DNA of 64,000 nucleotides, from positions 1,339,732 through 1,403,731 of the forward strand of contig NZ_UOOB01000001.1 in assembly GCF_900564145.1 (NCBI RefSeq), given 5' to 3'. How positions within the stretch are numbered: position 1 is the stretch's first letter; every line of letters starts with the position of its first letter. The stretch comes from Comamonas sp. lk (GTDB lineage Bacteria; Pseudomonadota; Gammaproteobacteria; Burkholderiales; Burkholderiaceae_C). A program made the translations under genes and the position numbers. A model generated the notes under the pieces. The model did no database searches, was not told the origin of the DNA, and was given only the letters and a program-made list of their open reading frames with translations. Shown here piece by piece: positions 33,807 through 42,273 of the stretch.

Positions 33807-36416
33807 ATGCGAATTGACAAACTGACTACCAAATTTCAAGAAGCTTTGGCCGATGCGCAGTCGCTTGCGCTGGGCGCCGATCAATCCACCATTGACCCTC
33901 TGCATCTGCTGGTCGCCATGCTGCGCCAGCCCGACGGTCCGTCCGCGCTGCTGCAGCGTGCAGGCTGCAATGTGCAGCAACTCAAGAGCTCGGCCGAGAA
34001 GGCCATGGCCGATCTGCCGCGCGTGCAGCAGCAAGGCGACGTGCAAGTGGGCTCGGAGCTGGCCCGTCTGCTGCAGGCCACCGACAAGGAAGCCATGAAG
34101 CGTGGCGACCAGTTCATCGCCAGCGAGCTGTTCTTGCTGGCCCTGGCCGATGGCGCGGGCTCGTCCAGCCGTGCAGGCGCTTTGCTCAAGGAAAGCGGTG
34201 TCAGCCGCTCCAGTCTGGAGTCGGCCATTGATGCCGTGCGCGGTGGGCAGAACGTGGACAGCGCAGAAGCCGAAGGCCAGCGCGAAGCCCTCAAAAAATA
34301 CACCCTGGACCTGACCGAGCGTGCCCGCAGCGGCAAGCTTGATCCCGTGATCGGCCGCGACGATGAGATCCGTCGGGCCATTCAGGTGCTGCAACGCCGC
34401 AGCAAGAACAATCCCGTGCTGATCGGTGAGCCCGGCGTGGGTAAGACCGCAATCGTGGAAGGTCTGGCCCAGCGCATTGTGGCCGGTGAAGTACCTGAAT
34501 CCCTGAAGAATAAGCGCGTGCTGTCGCTGGATATGGCGGGCCTGCTGGCCGGTGCCAAGTATCGCGGTGATTTTGAAGAGCGCCTCAAATCCGTGCTCAA
34601 GGAAGTCTCGCAGGACGAAGGCCGGATCATTCTTTTCATCGACGAAATTCACACCATGGTAGGCGCCGGCAAGGCCGACGGAGCCATGGACGCAGGCAAT
34701 ATGCTCAAGCCCGCCCTGGCGCGTGGCGAGCTGCACTGCGTGGGCGCCACCACGCTGGACGAGTACCGCAAGTACATTGAAAAAGACGCGGCGCTGGAGC
34801 GGCGCTTCCAGAAGGTGATGGTCAACGAGCCTTCGGTGGAAGACACGATTGCCATCTTGCGCGGTCTGCAGGTCAAGTACGAAAGCCACCACAACGTGGA
34901 CATTACCGACCCCGCCATCGTGGCTGCGGCCGAGCTGTCGCACCGCTATATCACCGACCGTTTTCTGCCGGACAAGGCCATCGACCTGATTGACGAGGCT
35001 GCGGCCAAGATCAAGATCGAGATGGACTCCAAGCCCGAGGTCATGGACAAGCTCGAGCGCCGCATGATTCAGCTCAAGATCGAGCGCGAAGCCATGAAGA
35101 AGGAAAAGGACGAGGCTTCGCAAAAGCGTCTGGCCTTGATCGAGGAAGAACTCGAGAATCTGGAGCGTGAATACGCCGATCTGGAAGAGGTCTGGACTTC
35201 GGAGAAGGCCAGCGCCCAGGGTTCGGAGCAGATCCGCAAGGAGATCGACCAGATCCGCGTGCAGATCGAGGAATTCAAGCGCAAAGGTGATTTCAACAAG
35301 GTGGCCGAGCTGCAATACGGCAAGCTGCCTGCTCTGGAAAAGCAGTTGCATGAAGCCCAGAACGAAGAGGAAGGCGGCAGCAAGCCCGCCAACCAGCTGC
35401 TGCGCACGCAAGTCGGTGCCGAGGAAATTGCCGAGGTGGTCAGCCGTGCCACCGGTATTCCCGTGGCCAAGATGATGCAGGGCGAAAAAGACAAGCTGCT
35501 GCGCATGGAAGACAAGCTGCACGAGCGTGTGGTGGGCCAGGAGGAGGCGATCTCTGCCGTGGCCAATGCCATCCGCCGTTCGCGCTCGGGTCTGTCCGAT
35601 CCGAATCGCCCCACAGGCTCCTTCCTGTTCCTGGGCCCTACCGGCGTGGGCAAGACCGAGCTGTGCAAGGCGCTGGCAGGCTTTATGTTCGACAGCGAAG
35701 ACCATCTGGTGCGCATCGACATGAGCGAATTCATGGAAAAGCACTCTGTGGCACGTCTGATTGGTGCGCCACCAGGCTATGTGGGCTACGAGGAGGGCGG
35801 CTACCTGACGGAAGCCGTGCGCCGCAAGCCCTATAGCGTGCTGCTGCTCGACGAGGTGGAAAAAGCCCACCCCGATGTCTTCAATGTGCTGCTGCAGGTG
35901 CTCGACGATGGCCGCTTGACCGATGGTCAGGGTCGCACGGTGGACTTCAAGAACACCGTGATCGTGATGACCAGCAACATTGGTTCACATTTGATTCAGG
36001 CCATGGTGGGCCAGGACGCCGATGACATCAAAGAAGCGGTGTGGGGGGAACTTAAAACCCATTTCCGACCCGAATTCTTGAATCGCATCGACGAGACCGT
36101 GGTCTTCCATGCGCTGGACGCACGCAATATCGAGGCTATTGCCAGAATTCAGCTCAAACTGCTGGAGCGTCGTCTGGAGAAAATGGATCTGGGCATTCAG
36201 GTGTCCGAGCAGGCTCTGGCCGAGTTGGCCAAGGTTGGCTTCGATCCCGTGTTCGGTGCCCGTCCGCTCAAGCGTGCGATTCAACAGCGTATTGAAAATC
36301 CGCTGTCCAAGTTGTTACTTGAAGGCAAATTTCTGCCCAAGAGTACCATCTCGGTACATGTGGACCCGGTCACTGCGCCCGGGGTATTCAGGTTCGAGGC
36401 CGCAGGCACTGCCTGA
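33807..36416 (+). CDS. clpB: ATP-dependent disaggregase ClpB (Hsp104 family)
   Basis: ClpB (869 aa) pulls proteins out of aggregates together with DnaK. The Clp N-domain starts [21 protein letters not shown]+ domain 1 has Walker [14 protein letters not shown], the M-domain coiled coil spans about residues 400-525, and AAA+ domain 2 has [14 protein letters not shown]. The ATG at 33807 follows GGAGACC. A GTG five codons earlier is in frame but not family-like. A heat-shock-like promoter lies upstream. Confidence 0.98.
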   Translation: MRIDKLTTKFQEALADAQSLALGADQSTIDPLHLLVAMLRQPDGPSALLQRAGCNVQQLKSSAEKAMADLPRVQQQGDVQVGSELARLLQATDKEAMKRGDQFIASELFLLALADGAGSSSRAGALLKESGVSRSSLESAIDAVRGGQNVDSAEAEGQREALKKYTLDLTERARSGKLDPVIGRDDEIRRAIQVLQRRSKNNPVLIGEPGVGKTAIVEGLAQRIVAGEVPESLKNKRVLSLDMAGLLAGAKYRGDFEERLKSVLKEVSQDEGRIILFIDEIHTMVGAGKADGAMDAGNMLKPALARGELHCVGATTLDEYRKYIEKDAALERRFQKVMVNEPSVEDTIAILRGLQVKYESHHNVDITDPAIVAAAELSHRYITDRFLPDKAIDLIDEAAAKIKIEMDSKPEVMDKLERRMIQLKIEREAMKKEKDEASQKRLALIEEELENLEREYADLEEVWTSEKASAQGSEQIRKEIDQIRVQIEEFKRKGDFNKVAELQYGKLPALEKQLHEAQNEEEGGSKPANQLLRTQVGAEEIAEVVSRATGIPVAKMMQGEKDKLLRMEDKLHERVVGQEEAISAVANAIRRSRSGLSDPNRPTGSFLFLGPTGVGKTELCKALAGFMFDSEDHLVRIDMSEFMEKHSVARLIGAPPGYVGYEEGGYLTEAVRRKPYSVLLLDEVEKAHPDVFNVLLQVLDDGRLTDGQGRTVDFKNTVIVMTSNIGSHLIQAMVGQDADDIKEAVWGELKTHFRPEFLNRIDETVVFHALDARNIEAIARIQLKLLERRLEKMDLGIQVSEQALAELAKVGFDPVFGARPLKRAIQQRIENPLSKLLLEGKFLPKSTISVHVDPVTAPGVFRFEAAGTA

Positions 36417-36444
36417 GCTTCTTGAGCAATAGAAAGGTTTTGCT

Positions 36445-36798
36445 TTGAACGATTTCGCCACCACCGCTACCCGTTGGGCCATCCGCATCGTGCTGATGCT
36501 GGTGGGTCTGGTGTTCTTTCTGTGCCTGATGGCAGTGGCCGGCTCGCTGGCGCTGCTCTGGGGCTTGCGTGCCCTGTGGGCCAGGCTCACCGGTCAGCCC
36601 ATCATGCCCATGAGCATGGGCGGCATGAGCCCGTTTGCCGGCTGGCAGACGGTATACCGCTCGGGTGCCGAGTGGATGGCGCAATCGTCGGGCAAGGCCT
36701 CTGCGGCTGAAGAACGCGATTCACGCTCGCGTCGTGGCGTGTTGCCGGGCGCCGGTGACGTGACCGACGTGCAGCCACGCGAAGTGCACGAGTCGTAA
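36445..36798 (+). CDS. small membrane protein after clpB
   Basis: This 117-aa protein starts with TTG at 36445, eight bases after a good ribosome site (GAAAGG). Residues 12-45 hold one long or two close hydrophobic segments (WAIRIVLMLVGLVFFLCLMA, LALLWGLRALWA). The rest is polar and Met/Gly/Ser-rich, with an Arg-rich stretch near residue 93. It lies 28 bp after clpB and probably shares its transcript. No family recognised. Confidence 0.7.
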   Translation: MNDFATTATRWAIRIVLMLVGLVFFLCLMAVAGSLALLWGLRALWARLTGQPIMPMSMGGMSPFAGWQTVYRSGAEWMAQSSGKASAAEERDSRSRRGVLPGAGDVTDVQPREVHES

Positions 36799-36803
36799 TG
36801 ACA

Positions 36804-36842
36804 AGGCCGTCTGCAGCCCTCATACTGGGTTGCAGACGGCCT
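36804..36842 (+). terminator. terminator-like hairpin
   Basis: AGGCCGTCTGCA pairs with TGCAGACGGCCT, a perfect 12-bp stem around a 15-base loop. It is followed by CTCTCATTCG rather than a T run, so it may be a weak terminator or an RNA-stabilising hairpin at the end of the clpB transcript. Confidence 0.5.
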
Positions 36843-36956
36843 CTCATTCGTACCAAGGAGTCTGAATGCTGTATGCATCAGGCTCTTTTTTTACGCCGTG
36901 TTTACGCAGTCTCAGGCTATGGTTGAGGCTGTGATTAAAGAGCTTTTCAGACAGGC

Positions 36957-38396
36957 ATGAACTACATGGACTTGCACCGCATTTTTGACCTGCAATACCA
37001 AGCCAGCCGCGCGCAGGTGGACGTGCCCATTTTGGTGCGCCGCGAGCGCCTGCTGCGCTTGCAAAAAATGCTGGTGGAAAGCGGTGCCGAGCTGTCAGCT
37101 GCCGTGCAGGCTGACTTTGGCGTGCGCTCCGAGCGCTGGACGGAGATGCTTGACCTGATGCTGGTGCGCAACATGCTCAAGCACACGCTCAAGCATCTGG
37201 GGGTGTGGTCCAGGCGCCAGCGCGTGCGTACTCCGCTGATGCTGCAGCCGGGCAAGGCCTGGGTCGAGCGCCAGCCCCTGGGGGTGGTGGGCATCATCGC
37301 GCCCTGGAATTATCCGGTGCAGCTGTCGCTGGCACCGGCCATCACTGCGCTGGCTGCGGGCAACCGCGTCATGCTCAAGCCCAGCGAGCTGACGCCGCAT
37401 ACCTCGGCCAAGATGGCCGAGCTGGTGGCCCGTTTTTTTGCCCCCGACGAATTCTGTGTGATCCAGGGCGATACGGGTGTTGCCACGCAATTCTCGGGTC
37501 TGCAGTTCGACCATCTGCTGTTTACCGGCTCCACGGCCGTAGGGCGCCGCGTGGCCCAGGCGGCGGCGGTGCATCTGACGCCCACCACGCTGGAGCTGGG
37601 TGGCAAGTCGCCTTGCATACTCTCGCAAAGCTGCGATATGCAGGAAGTCGCGCTCAAGATTGCCTATGGCAAGCTGATCAATGCAGGCCAGACCTGTATT
37701 GCGCCCGACTATGTGCTGCTGCCGCGCGGACAGGAGCAGGCGTTTGCCGAGGCCTTCAGGGCCGCGGTGCAAAAGCTCTATCCCTCGATCTCGGGCAACC
37801 CGGATTACACGGCCATCATCAGCAAACGCCATCTGGCGCGCTTGAAGCAGATGCTGCGCCAGGCCCAGAGCCTGGGGGCGCAGGTGCACTGGATGCACGA
37901 GGCGGCGGCGCCTGCGGCCGAAGGTGATGCCACGAGCTGGGGCGAGGCCGTGGAGCGCCAGCTGGCGCCGGCGCTGGTGTTTGGCACTACGGGGCAGATG
38001 CAGTTGATGCAAGAGGAAATCTTTGGCCCCATCCTGCCGGTGATCTCATACGAACACATCGAGGATGTGATCAATGCCATCAACGCCAGTCCCAGGCCTT
38101 TGGCCCTGTACTGGTTTGGCAACAACGAGACCGAGCGCGATGCGGTGCTGGCCCGCACCGTCAGCGGCGGTGTCTGCGTGAACGATACCTTGCTGCATGT
38201 GGCTCACGACAATCTGCCGTTTGGCGGCGTGGGCGATAGCGGCTGGGGTGCCTACCATTCGGAGCAAGGCTTTTTGCGCTTTACGCACCAGAAAGCCGTC
38301 TTTGTGCAGTCGCGCTGGGCCGCCACGTCCCTGCTTTATCCACCTTTTGGCGAGAAATTCGATCGCGTGATGGATTTCATGCGCCGTTGGTTTTAG
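36957..38396 (+). CDS. aldehyde dehydrogenase, coniferyl-aldehyde dehydrogenase type
   Basis: A 479-aa NAD(P)-dependent aldehyde dehydrogenase. The N-terminal cofactor block is GIIAPWNYPVQLSLAP. The general base Glu lies in LELGGKSPCI and the catalytic Cys in NAGQTCIAPDYVLL. The APDYV sequence after the cysteine and the hydrophobic C-terminus place it with coniferyl/fatty aldehyde dehydrogenases (CalB, class 3). The aldehyde it uses is not evident from neighbours. Confidence 0.88.
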   Translation: MNYMDLHRIFDLQYQASRAQVDVPILVRRERLLRLQKMLVESGAELSAAVQADFGVRSERWTEMLDLMLVRNMLKHTLKHLGVWSRRQRVRTPLMLQPGKAWVERQPLGVVGIIAPWNYPVQLSLAPAITALAAGNRVMLKPSELTPHTSAKMAELVARFFAPDEFCVIQGDTGVATQFSGLQFDHLLFTGSTAVGRRVAQAAAVHLTPTTLELGGKSPCILSQSCDMQEVALKIAYGKLINAGQTCIAPDYVLLPRGQEQAFAEAFRAAVQKLYPSISGNPDYTAIISKRHLARLKQMLRQAQSLGAQVHWMHEAAAPAAEGDATSWGEAVERQLAPALVFGTTGQMQLMQEEIFGPILPVISYEHIEDVINAINASPRPLALYWFGNNETERDAVLARTVSGGVCVNDTLLHVAHDNLPFGGVGDSGWGAYHSEQGFLRFTHQKAVFVQSRWAATSLLYPPFGEKFDRVMDFMRRWF

Positions 38397-38700
38397 CCGG
38401 ATTTGGGTGGCAGGGCGCGCGGCATCAGCTTGCCGCGGGGCAACTTCCGCATCGTCCATGACGGCGATAGAGCGGGTTGCAGGTGTTTGGATTTTGTATC
38501 AAATATCAAGCAAACCCTTGATGGGCTTGTGCTAGCTGCTTCATTTTGGTGAGCGCATAGCACATCGTTTGCCCTGGGGCAAGAGTTTACGGACAGCCGT
38601 ACTTGCGCGCATGGCTTACTGCCATGGCGCGTACTTAAAAATGGAATCCGTAGACAATTGCGGCCTTCCTATTCTCACATGTTTACGTCCCGGTTTTTCC
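38397..38700. other. intergenic region without a gene, containing a repeat
   Basis: No gene is visible. It holds the reverse-oriented dispersed repeat at 38491-38547 and an AT-rich stretch (38625-38660) that may carry the promoter of the acetyltransferase gene. A frame open from 38569 into the next gene lacks a family-like protein and a ribosome site. Confidence 0.5.
38491..38547 (-). repeat. dispersed intergenic repeat, reverse orientation
   Basis: On the minus strand it reads AATGAAGCAGCTAGCACAAG, then CATCAAGGGTTTGCTTG and a T/A-rich end. It shares the AAGC, CAAGGG and inverted CAAGC/GCTTG blocks of the family. Confidence 0.5.
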
Positions 38701-39225
38701 ATGTCTAGTATCCAGGTTCGTCCCGCCACTCTTCGCGATGCAAAAGCGATTGCCCAGATCCATACTGCTTCCGCACTGGAGGCTTACCGTGGGCTGATCC
38801 CCGACGACCAGTTGAAGTCCATGTCGTCTGTTGAAAAGCGTCAGGCTTACTGGCGCGAAGCCATTGAATTTTGCGAACCCCAGGTTCAGGTTGCCATCGA
38901 AGGCGACAAGATCGTCGGTTTCGTCGGTTTTGACCGCTCACGCGATGAGAAATCTCGCCAGACCACCGGTGAGATTTGGGCAATCTATGCCTCTCCCGCT
39001 CACTGGAGCCAAGGTGTTGGCATCGCCCTGTGGGATGCCGCCCGCGATGGTCTGCTGGAAGAAGGCTGCACCAACGTGACCGCCTGGATCCCGCTGCGCA
39101 ACGAGCGTGCCCTGCGTTTCCACGAAATGGCAGGCTTCAAGCGCGAAATGTCTACCGCCAAGACAGCTGTCATCGGCAGCATCAAGATCGAAGAAGTGCG
39201 CGTCAAGCGCCCTCTCAACGGCTAA
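38701..39225 (+). CDS. GNAT-family N-acetyltransferase
   Basis: This 174-aa protein is a single GNAT fold. It starts MSSIQVRPATLRDAKAIAQI; the acetyl-CoA strand/loop region is GEIWAIYASPAHWSQGVGIA, followed by the late motif ALRFHEMAGFKRE. The substrate is unknown. I chose the ATG at 38701 because the family begins with IQVRPAT here. A methyltransferase gene follows after 41 bp in the same direction. Confidence 0.9.
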   Translation: MSSIQVRPATLRDAKAIAQIHTASALEAYRGLIPDDQLKSMSSVEKRQAYWREAIEFCEPQVQVAIEGDKIVGFVGFDRSRDEKSRQTTGEIWAIYASPAHWSQGVGIALWDAARDGLLEEGCTNVTAWIPLRNERALRFHEMAGFKREMSTAKTAVIGSIKIEEVRVKRPLNG

Positions 39226-39266
39226 ACGCTCTCTCTTTCGTTCGCCGTTTCTCACAAGGTAAGGCC

Positions 39267-40460
39267 GTGAATTCAGATACATCCTCTTCCCTGGCCTTTA
39301 CCTTGTTGCAGTGGCAAGGTCTTGATCAAACACATCAGGCCCTGTGGCGCACCCAAAGTGCCATGCCGCAGCCCAAGCGTCTGCAACTGGCCGACGACAC
39401 TTTGTCCGCCCAGGCGGCTTACAAGCTCATCTGTGAAGGCTCGGCCCTGGTTTGGCGCGGCGATTTTCACAATGCCCGCCAGCTGATGCTGGCGCTGAGC
39501 CGTAGGCTGGAGCGTGCTCCACGCAAGAACACCAAGGCTGCCAGCGCCCCCGCGGCCGTTTTCCCCCACGCGTTTCATTTGCACCGCCAGGCTCAGGCCC
39601 AGCGCTCGCGTCTGCTGTCCAGCATTCTGATCGAGCTGGATGCGCAGTGGCATTGCGCCCTGCGCCGTGCGCCGGACTGGAGCGAAGCCTGTGCCGAAGC
39701 CTGGGGCCCGGTACCGGCCAAGGCCGGAGCCAAGACGGTGCTGATCCCCTTGCGCGAACTGCTGGGCGCCGTGGGCGCCCATGAATGGCGCAAGGCGGGC
39801 GTGGAGATTGCTGCTCTGGGCAAGAATGCCCGCATCCATGCGCAGTACGGTGTGTTCTCGCCCGTGCGCGGCGAGTATCTGGATCTGGTGGCCAAAGCGG
39901 AAATTCCGGCTGCCGGCAAGGCCGTGGCCTGGGATATCGGCGTGGGCACCGGCGTGCTGTCAGCCCTGCTGCTCAAGCGCGGAGTGCAGAAAGTGGTGGC
40001 CACGGACATGAGCGAGCGCGCTCTGGCCTGCGCCAAGGACAATCTGAAGCGCCTGGGATTGAGTGCCCGGGCAGAGCTTCTGCAGGCCGATCTGTTCCCT
40101 CAGGGCCAAAGCGGTTTGATTGTCTGCAACCCGCCCTGGCTGCCAGGCAAGGCCGCATCGCTGCTGGATCAAGCCATTTATGACGAAGACAGCCGCATGC
40201 TGCGCGGCTTTTTGCAAGGTCTGCGTGGACATTTGCTGCCTGGCGGCGAAGGCTGGCTGATCTTGTCCGATCTGGCCGAGCACCTGAAACTGCGCACACG
40301 CGAAAGCCTGCTGGCCTGGATAGATGAAGCCGGTCTTGAGGTGCTGGGACGTGACGATATACGCCCCCGCCATGGCAAGGTGCAGGACAGGGAAGATCCG
40401 CTGCATGCGGCCCGCGCGGCGGAAGTGACTTCGCTGTGGCGACTGGCGGCCAAGCGCTGA
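39267..40460 (+). CDS. SAM-dependent methyltransferase (small-domain/NPPW type)
   Basis: A protein of about 397 aa. The C-terminal half is a class I methyltransferase: SAM motif AWDIGVGTGVLSALLLKRG, acidic VVATDMSERAL, and catalytic NPPW (VCNPPWLPGKA). NPPY/NPPW motifs occur in enzymes that methylate amide or base nitrogens (PrmC, RlmG, N6-adenine types), so the target may be rRNA or a protein. The N-terminal ~200 residues are not recognised. The start is a GTG at 39267 behind AAGGTAAGG. The next in-frame ATG (39363) would cut 32 residues. Confidence 0.82.
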   Translation: MNSDTSSSLAFTLLQWQGLDQTHQALWRTQSAMPQPKRLQLADDTLSAQAAYKLICEGSALVWRGDFHNARQLMLALSRRLERAPRKNTKAASAPAAVFPHAFHLHRQAQAQRSRLLSSILIELDAQWHCALRRAPDWSEACAEAWGPVPAKAGAKTVLIPLRELLGAVGAHEWRKAGVEIAALGKNARIHAQYGVFSPVRGEYLDLVAKAEIPAAGKAVAWDIGVGTGVLSALLLKRGVQKVVATDMSERALACAKDNLKRLGLSARAELLQADLFPQGQSGLIVCNPPWLPGKAASLLDQAIYDEDSRMLRGFLQGLRGHLLPGGEGWLILSDLAEHLKLRTRESLLAWIDEAGLEVLGRDDIRPRHGKVQDREDPLHAARAAEVTSLWRLAAKR

Positions 40461-40499
40461 GCAGGGCCTGAAATCGGGCGCCAGGCGCGGAGCCCGGCC

Positions 40500-41039
40500 T
40501 CAGGCTGCGACAGCCTCGTCTATGTCTGCATGCGTTTCCAGCAAGGCTGAAAGCTGCTCACGCAGGGCGCTGGCGCGCTCTTCACCCGCATGTTCCTGTA
40601 CCGCATCAAGCATGGCCAAGCCTGCTTCGCGCAGGCTGACGATGTCGCGCGCTGCACGCAATTGCTGGCGCAGGCTCTGAGCCAGTGCTTCTTGGCGGTT
40701 GGCAAACAGGCGCTCGCACAGGTCAAACAGATACATGCGCGTTCCGGCCATGGACATGGCCGCTGCTGCAACCGGTGGAAGAGCAGGTGCAGCCGGGCTT
40801 GGCGCGGGATTGGTGGTTTGAATACCGGTGTTTGGCTGTGGCGTGCCGCTCTGCAGTTGCAGATAGCCCTCGCTCATCAGCTGCTGTGCCAGTTGCGCAT
40901 GTTCCAGACCCAGCATTTGCTCCAGCTCGATCAGGCTTTTGCCACCTGCCATCAGCAGCACGGAGCGCGCGCGCTGCGGCAGCATGCGGGTTCCGGGCTG
41001 GAGTTCTTCAAGGGCTTTGGCGGTTTTTTGCAGCAACAT
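40500..41039 (-). CDS. protein of unknown function
   Basis: A protein of about 179 aa, unnamed. The N-terminal part (MLLQKTAKALEELQPGTRML, then LIELEQMLGLEHAQLAQQL) looks like a small winged-helix-like or helical module. A Pro/Ala-rich linker (about 85-115) leads to a helical C-terminal half (RMYLFDLCERLFANRQEALA) ending in acidic residues. The start is uncertain: ATG at 41037-41039 (used) or at 41094-41096, neither with a clear ribosome site. It converges with the methyltransferase gene. Confidence 0.6.
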   Translation of the reverse strand: MLLQKTAKALEELQPGTRMLPQRARSVLLMAGGKSLIELEQMLGLEHAQLAQQLMSEGYLQLQSGTPQPNTGIQTTNPAPSPAAPALPPVAAAAMSMAGTRMYLFDLCERLFANRQEALAQSLRQQLRAARDIVSLREAGLAMLDAVQEHAGEERASALREQLSALLETHADIDEAVAA

Positions 41040-41198
41040 GGCAGTCGGTAAAAGCGGCAAGAGTGAAGTCAAGCGGCTATTGCAAGTCACGACCATGACA
41101 GAGGTATGAATCTTGGGTCCCGCGCAAAGCAAAGCGGTTGGGATGCTCCACAATCGGCTGCCGCTCAAACATGCGACGCGGTCAGGTGATGCTATTGT

Positions 41199-41250
41199 TT
41201 ATGTAGCTTGAAGCGCTTTAACTGTAGGCGCATCAGCCATTTTTTATTGA
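41199..41250 (+). repeat. dispersed intergenic repeat, short form
   Basis: TTATGTAGCTTGAAGCGCTT is followed by GGCGCATCAGCC and a run of six T. It matches the copy at 17493 closely in its first 20 bases. It ends 20 bp before dusC. Confidence 0.55.
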
Positions 41251-41270
41251 AATTTGTTCCGGTACGTGAA

Positions 41271-42269
41271 ATGAGACTGTTGCTTGCTCCCATGGAGGGA
41301 CTGCTGGATTTTGTGCTGCGTGATGTGCTGACCCGTGTGGGCGGCTCGGATCGCTGCGTCTCCGAATTCATTCGCATCACCGGCTCTGTGCTGCCGGACA
41401 AGGTCTATCTGCGCACCATGCCCGAGCTGCGCAATGGCAGCAAGACGCTGGCAGGCGTGCCCGTGCGTGCGCAGTTGCTGGGCTCGGACCCTGTGAGCAT
41501 GGCCGAAAACGCGGCCAATCTGGCTCGCCTGGGGCCGGAGGGGATTGATCTGAATTTTGGCTGCCCGGCCAAGGTGGTCAACCGCCATGGCGGCGGTGCT
41601 TCCTTGTTGCAGGATCCGCAGCAGATTGCCCGTGTGGTTTCTGCCGTGCGCTCTGCCGTGCCTGCGCATATGCCGGTTTCCGCCAAGATGCGTTTGGGTT
41701 TCAACGACCGCACCTTGATGACGGAGTGCGCCCAGGCCATGGCCGATAGCGGTGCCTGCGAAATCGTGGTTCATGCGCGCACCAAGCTCGACGGCTACCG
41801 TCCTCCCGCCTATTGGGAAGAGATTCCGCGCATTCGCGAAGCGGTGAGCGTGCCTGTGGTGGCCAATGGCGAGATCTGGACGGTGGAGGAGGCTTTGCGC
41901 TGCCGCGAGGTCTCGGGTTGCGAGGATCTGATGCTGGGTCGCGGCATTGTGGCCGACCCGGGCCTGGCGCTGGCGATTCGCGCGGCGCTGGGCCAGGAGG
42001 ACGCGCCTGCAGCCCGGCCCGTGGACTGGCCCGATCTGCTGCCCCAGGTACAGCGTTTCTGGCATATGGTCTGCGAGGACCTGGAGCCGCGCCAACGCGC
42101 GGGGCGCCTGAAGCAATGGCTCAATCTGATGCGCAGACGCTTTCCCCAAGCTGAAATTGCCTATCAGGAGCTGCGCACGCAAACCGATCAGTTGGCCATC
42201 AGCGCCTGGGTGGCAGCGCTGCCGCAGCGTGATCTGGCACAGGAGTGGGTCTGGCCTGAGGCGGCCTGA
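41271..42269 (+). CDS. dusC: tRNA-dihydrouridine synthase, DusC type
   Basis: A 332-aa flavoenzyme that reduces uridine in tRNA; E. coli DusC acts at position 16. The start MRLLLAPMEGLLDFVLRDVL matches DusC closely. The catalytic cysteine is in DLNFGCPAKVVNRHGGGASL, and the FMN loop has VVANGEIWT and LMLGRGI. The ATG at 41271 is preferred over an upstream frame that overlaps the repeat. Confidence 0.93.
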   Translation: MRLLLAPMEGLLDFVLRDVLTRVGGSDRCVSEFIRITGSVLPDKVYLRTMPELRNGSKTLAGVPVRAQLLGSDPVSMAENAANLARLGPEGIDLNFGCPAKVVNRHGGGASLLQDPQQIARVVSAVRSAVPAHMPVSAKMRLGFNDRTLMTECAQAMADSGACEIVVHARTKLDGYRPPAYWEEIPRIREAVSVPVVANGEIWTVEEALRCREVSGCEDLMLGRGIVADPGLALAIRAALGQEDAPAARPVDWPDLLPQVQRFWHMVCEDLEPRQRAGRLKQWLNLMRRRFPQAEIAYQELRTQTDQLAISAWVAALPQRDLAQEWVWPEAA

Positions 42270-42273
42270 GGAT

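Noticed and set aside
33762..35870. About 700-codon open frame antisense to clpB
   Set aside because: Mirror of the ClpB coding frame, His/Leu/Ala-rich with no domain. No separate ribosome site or neighbours to support it.
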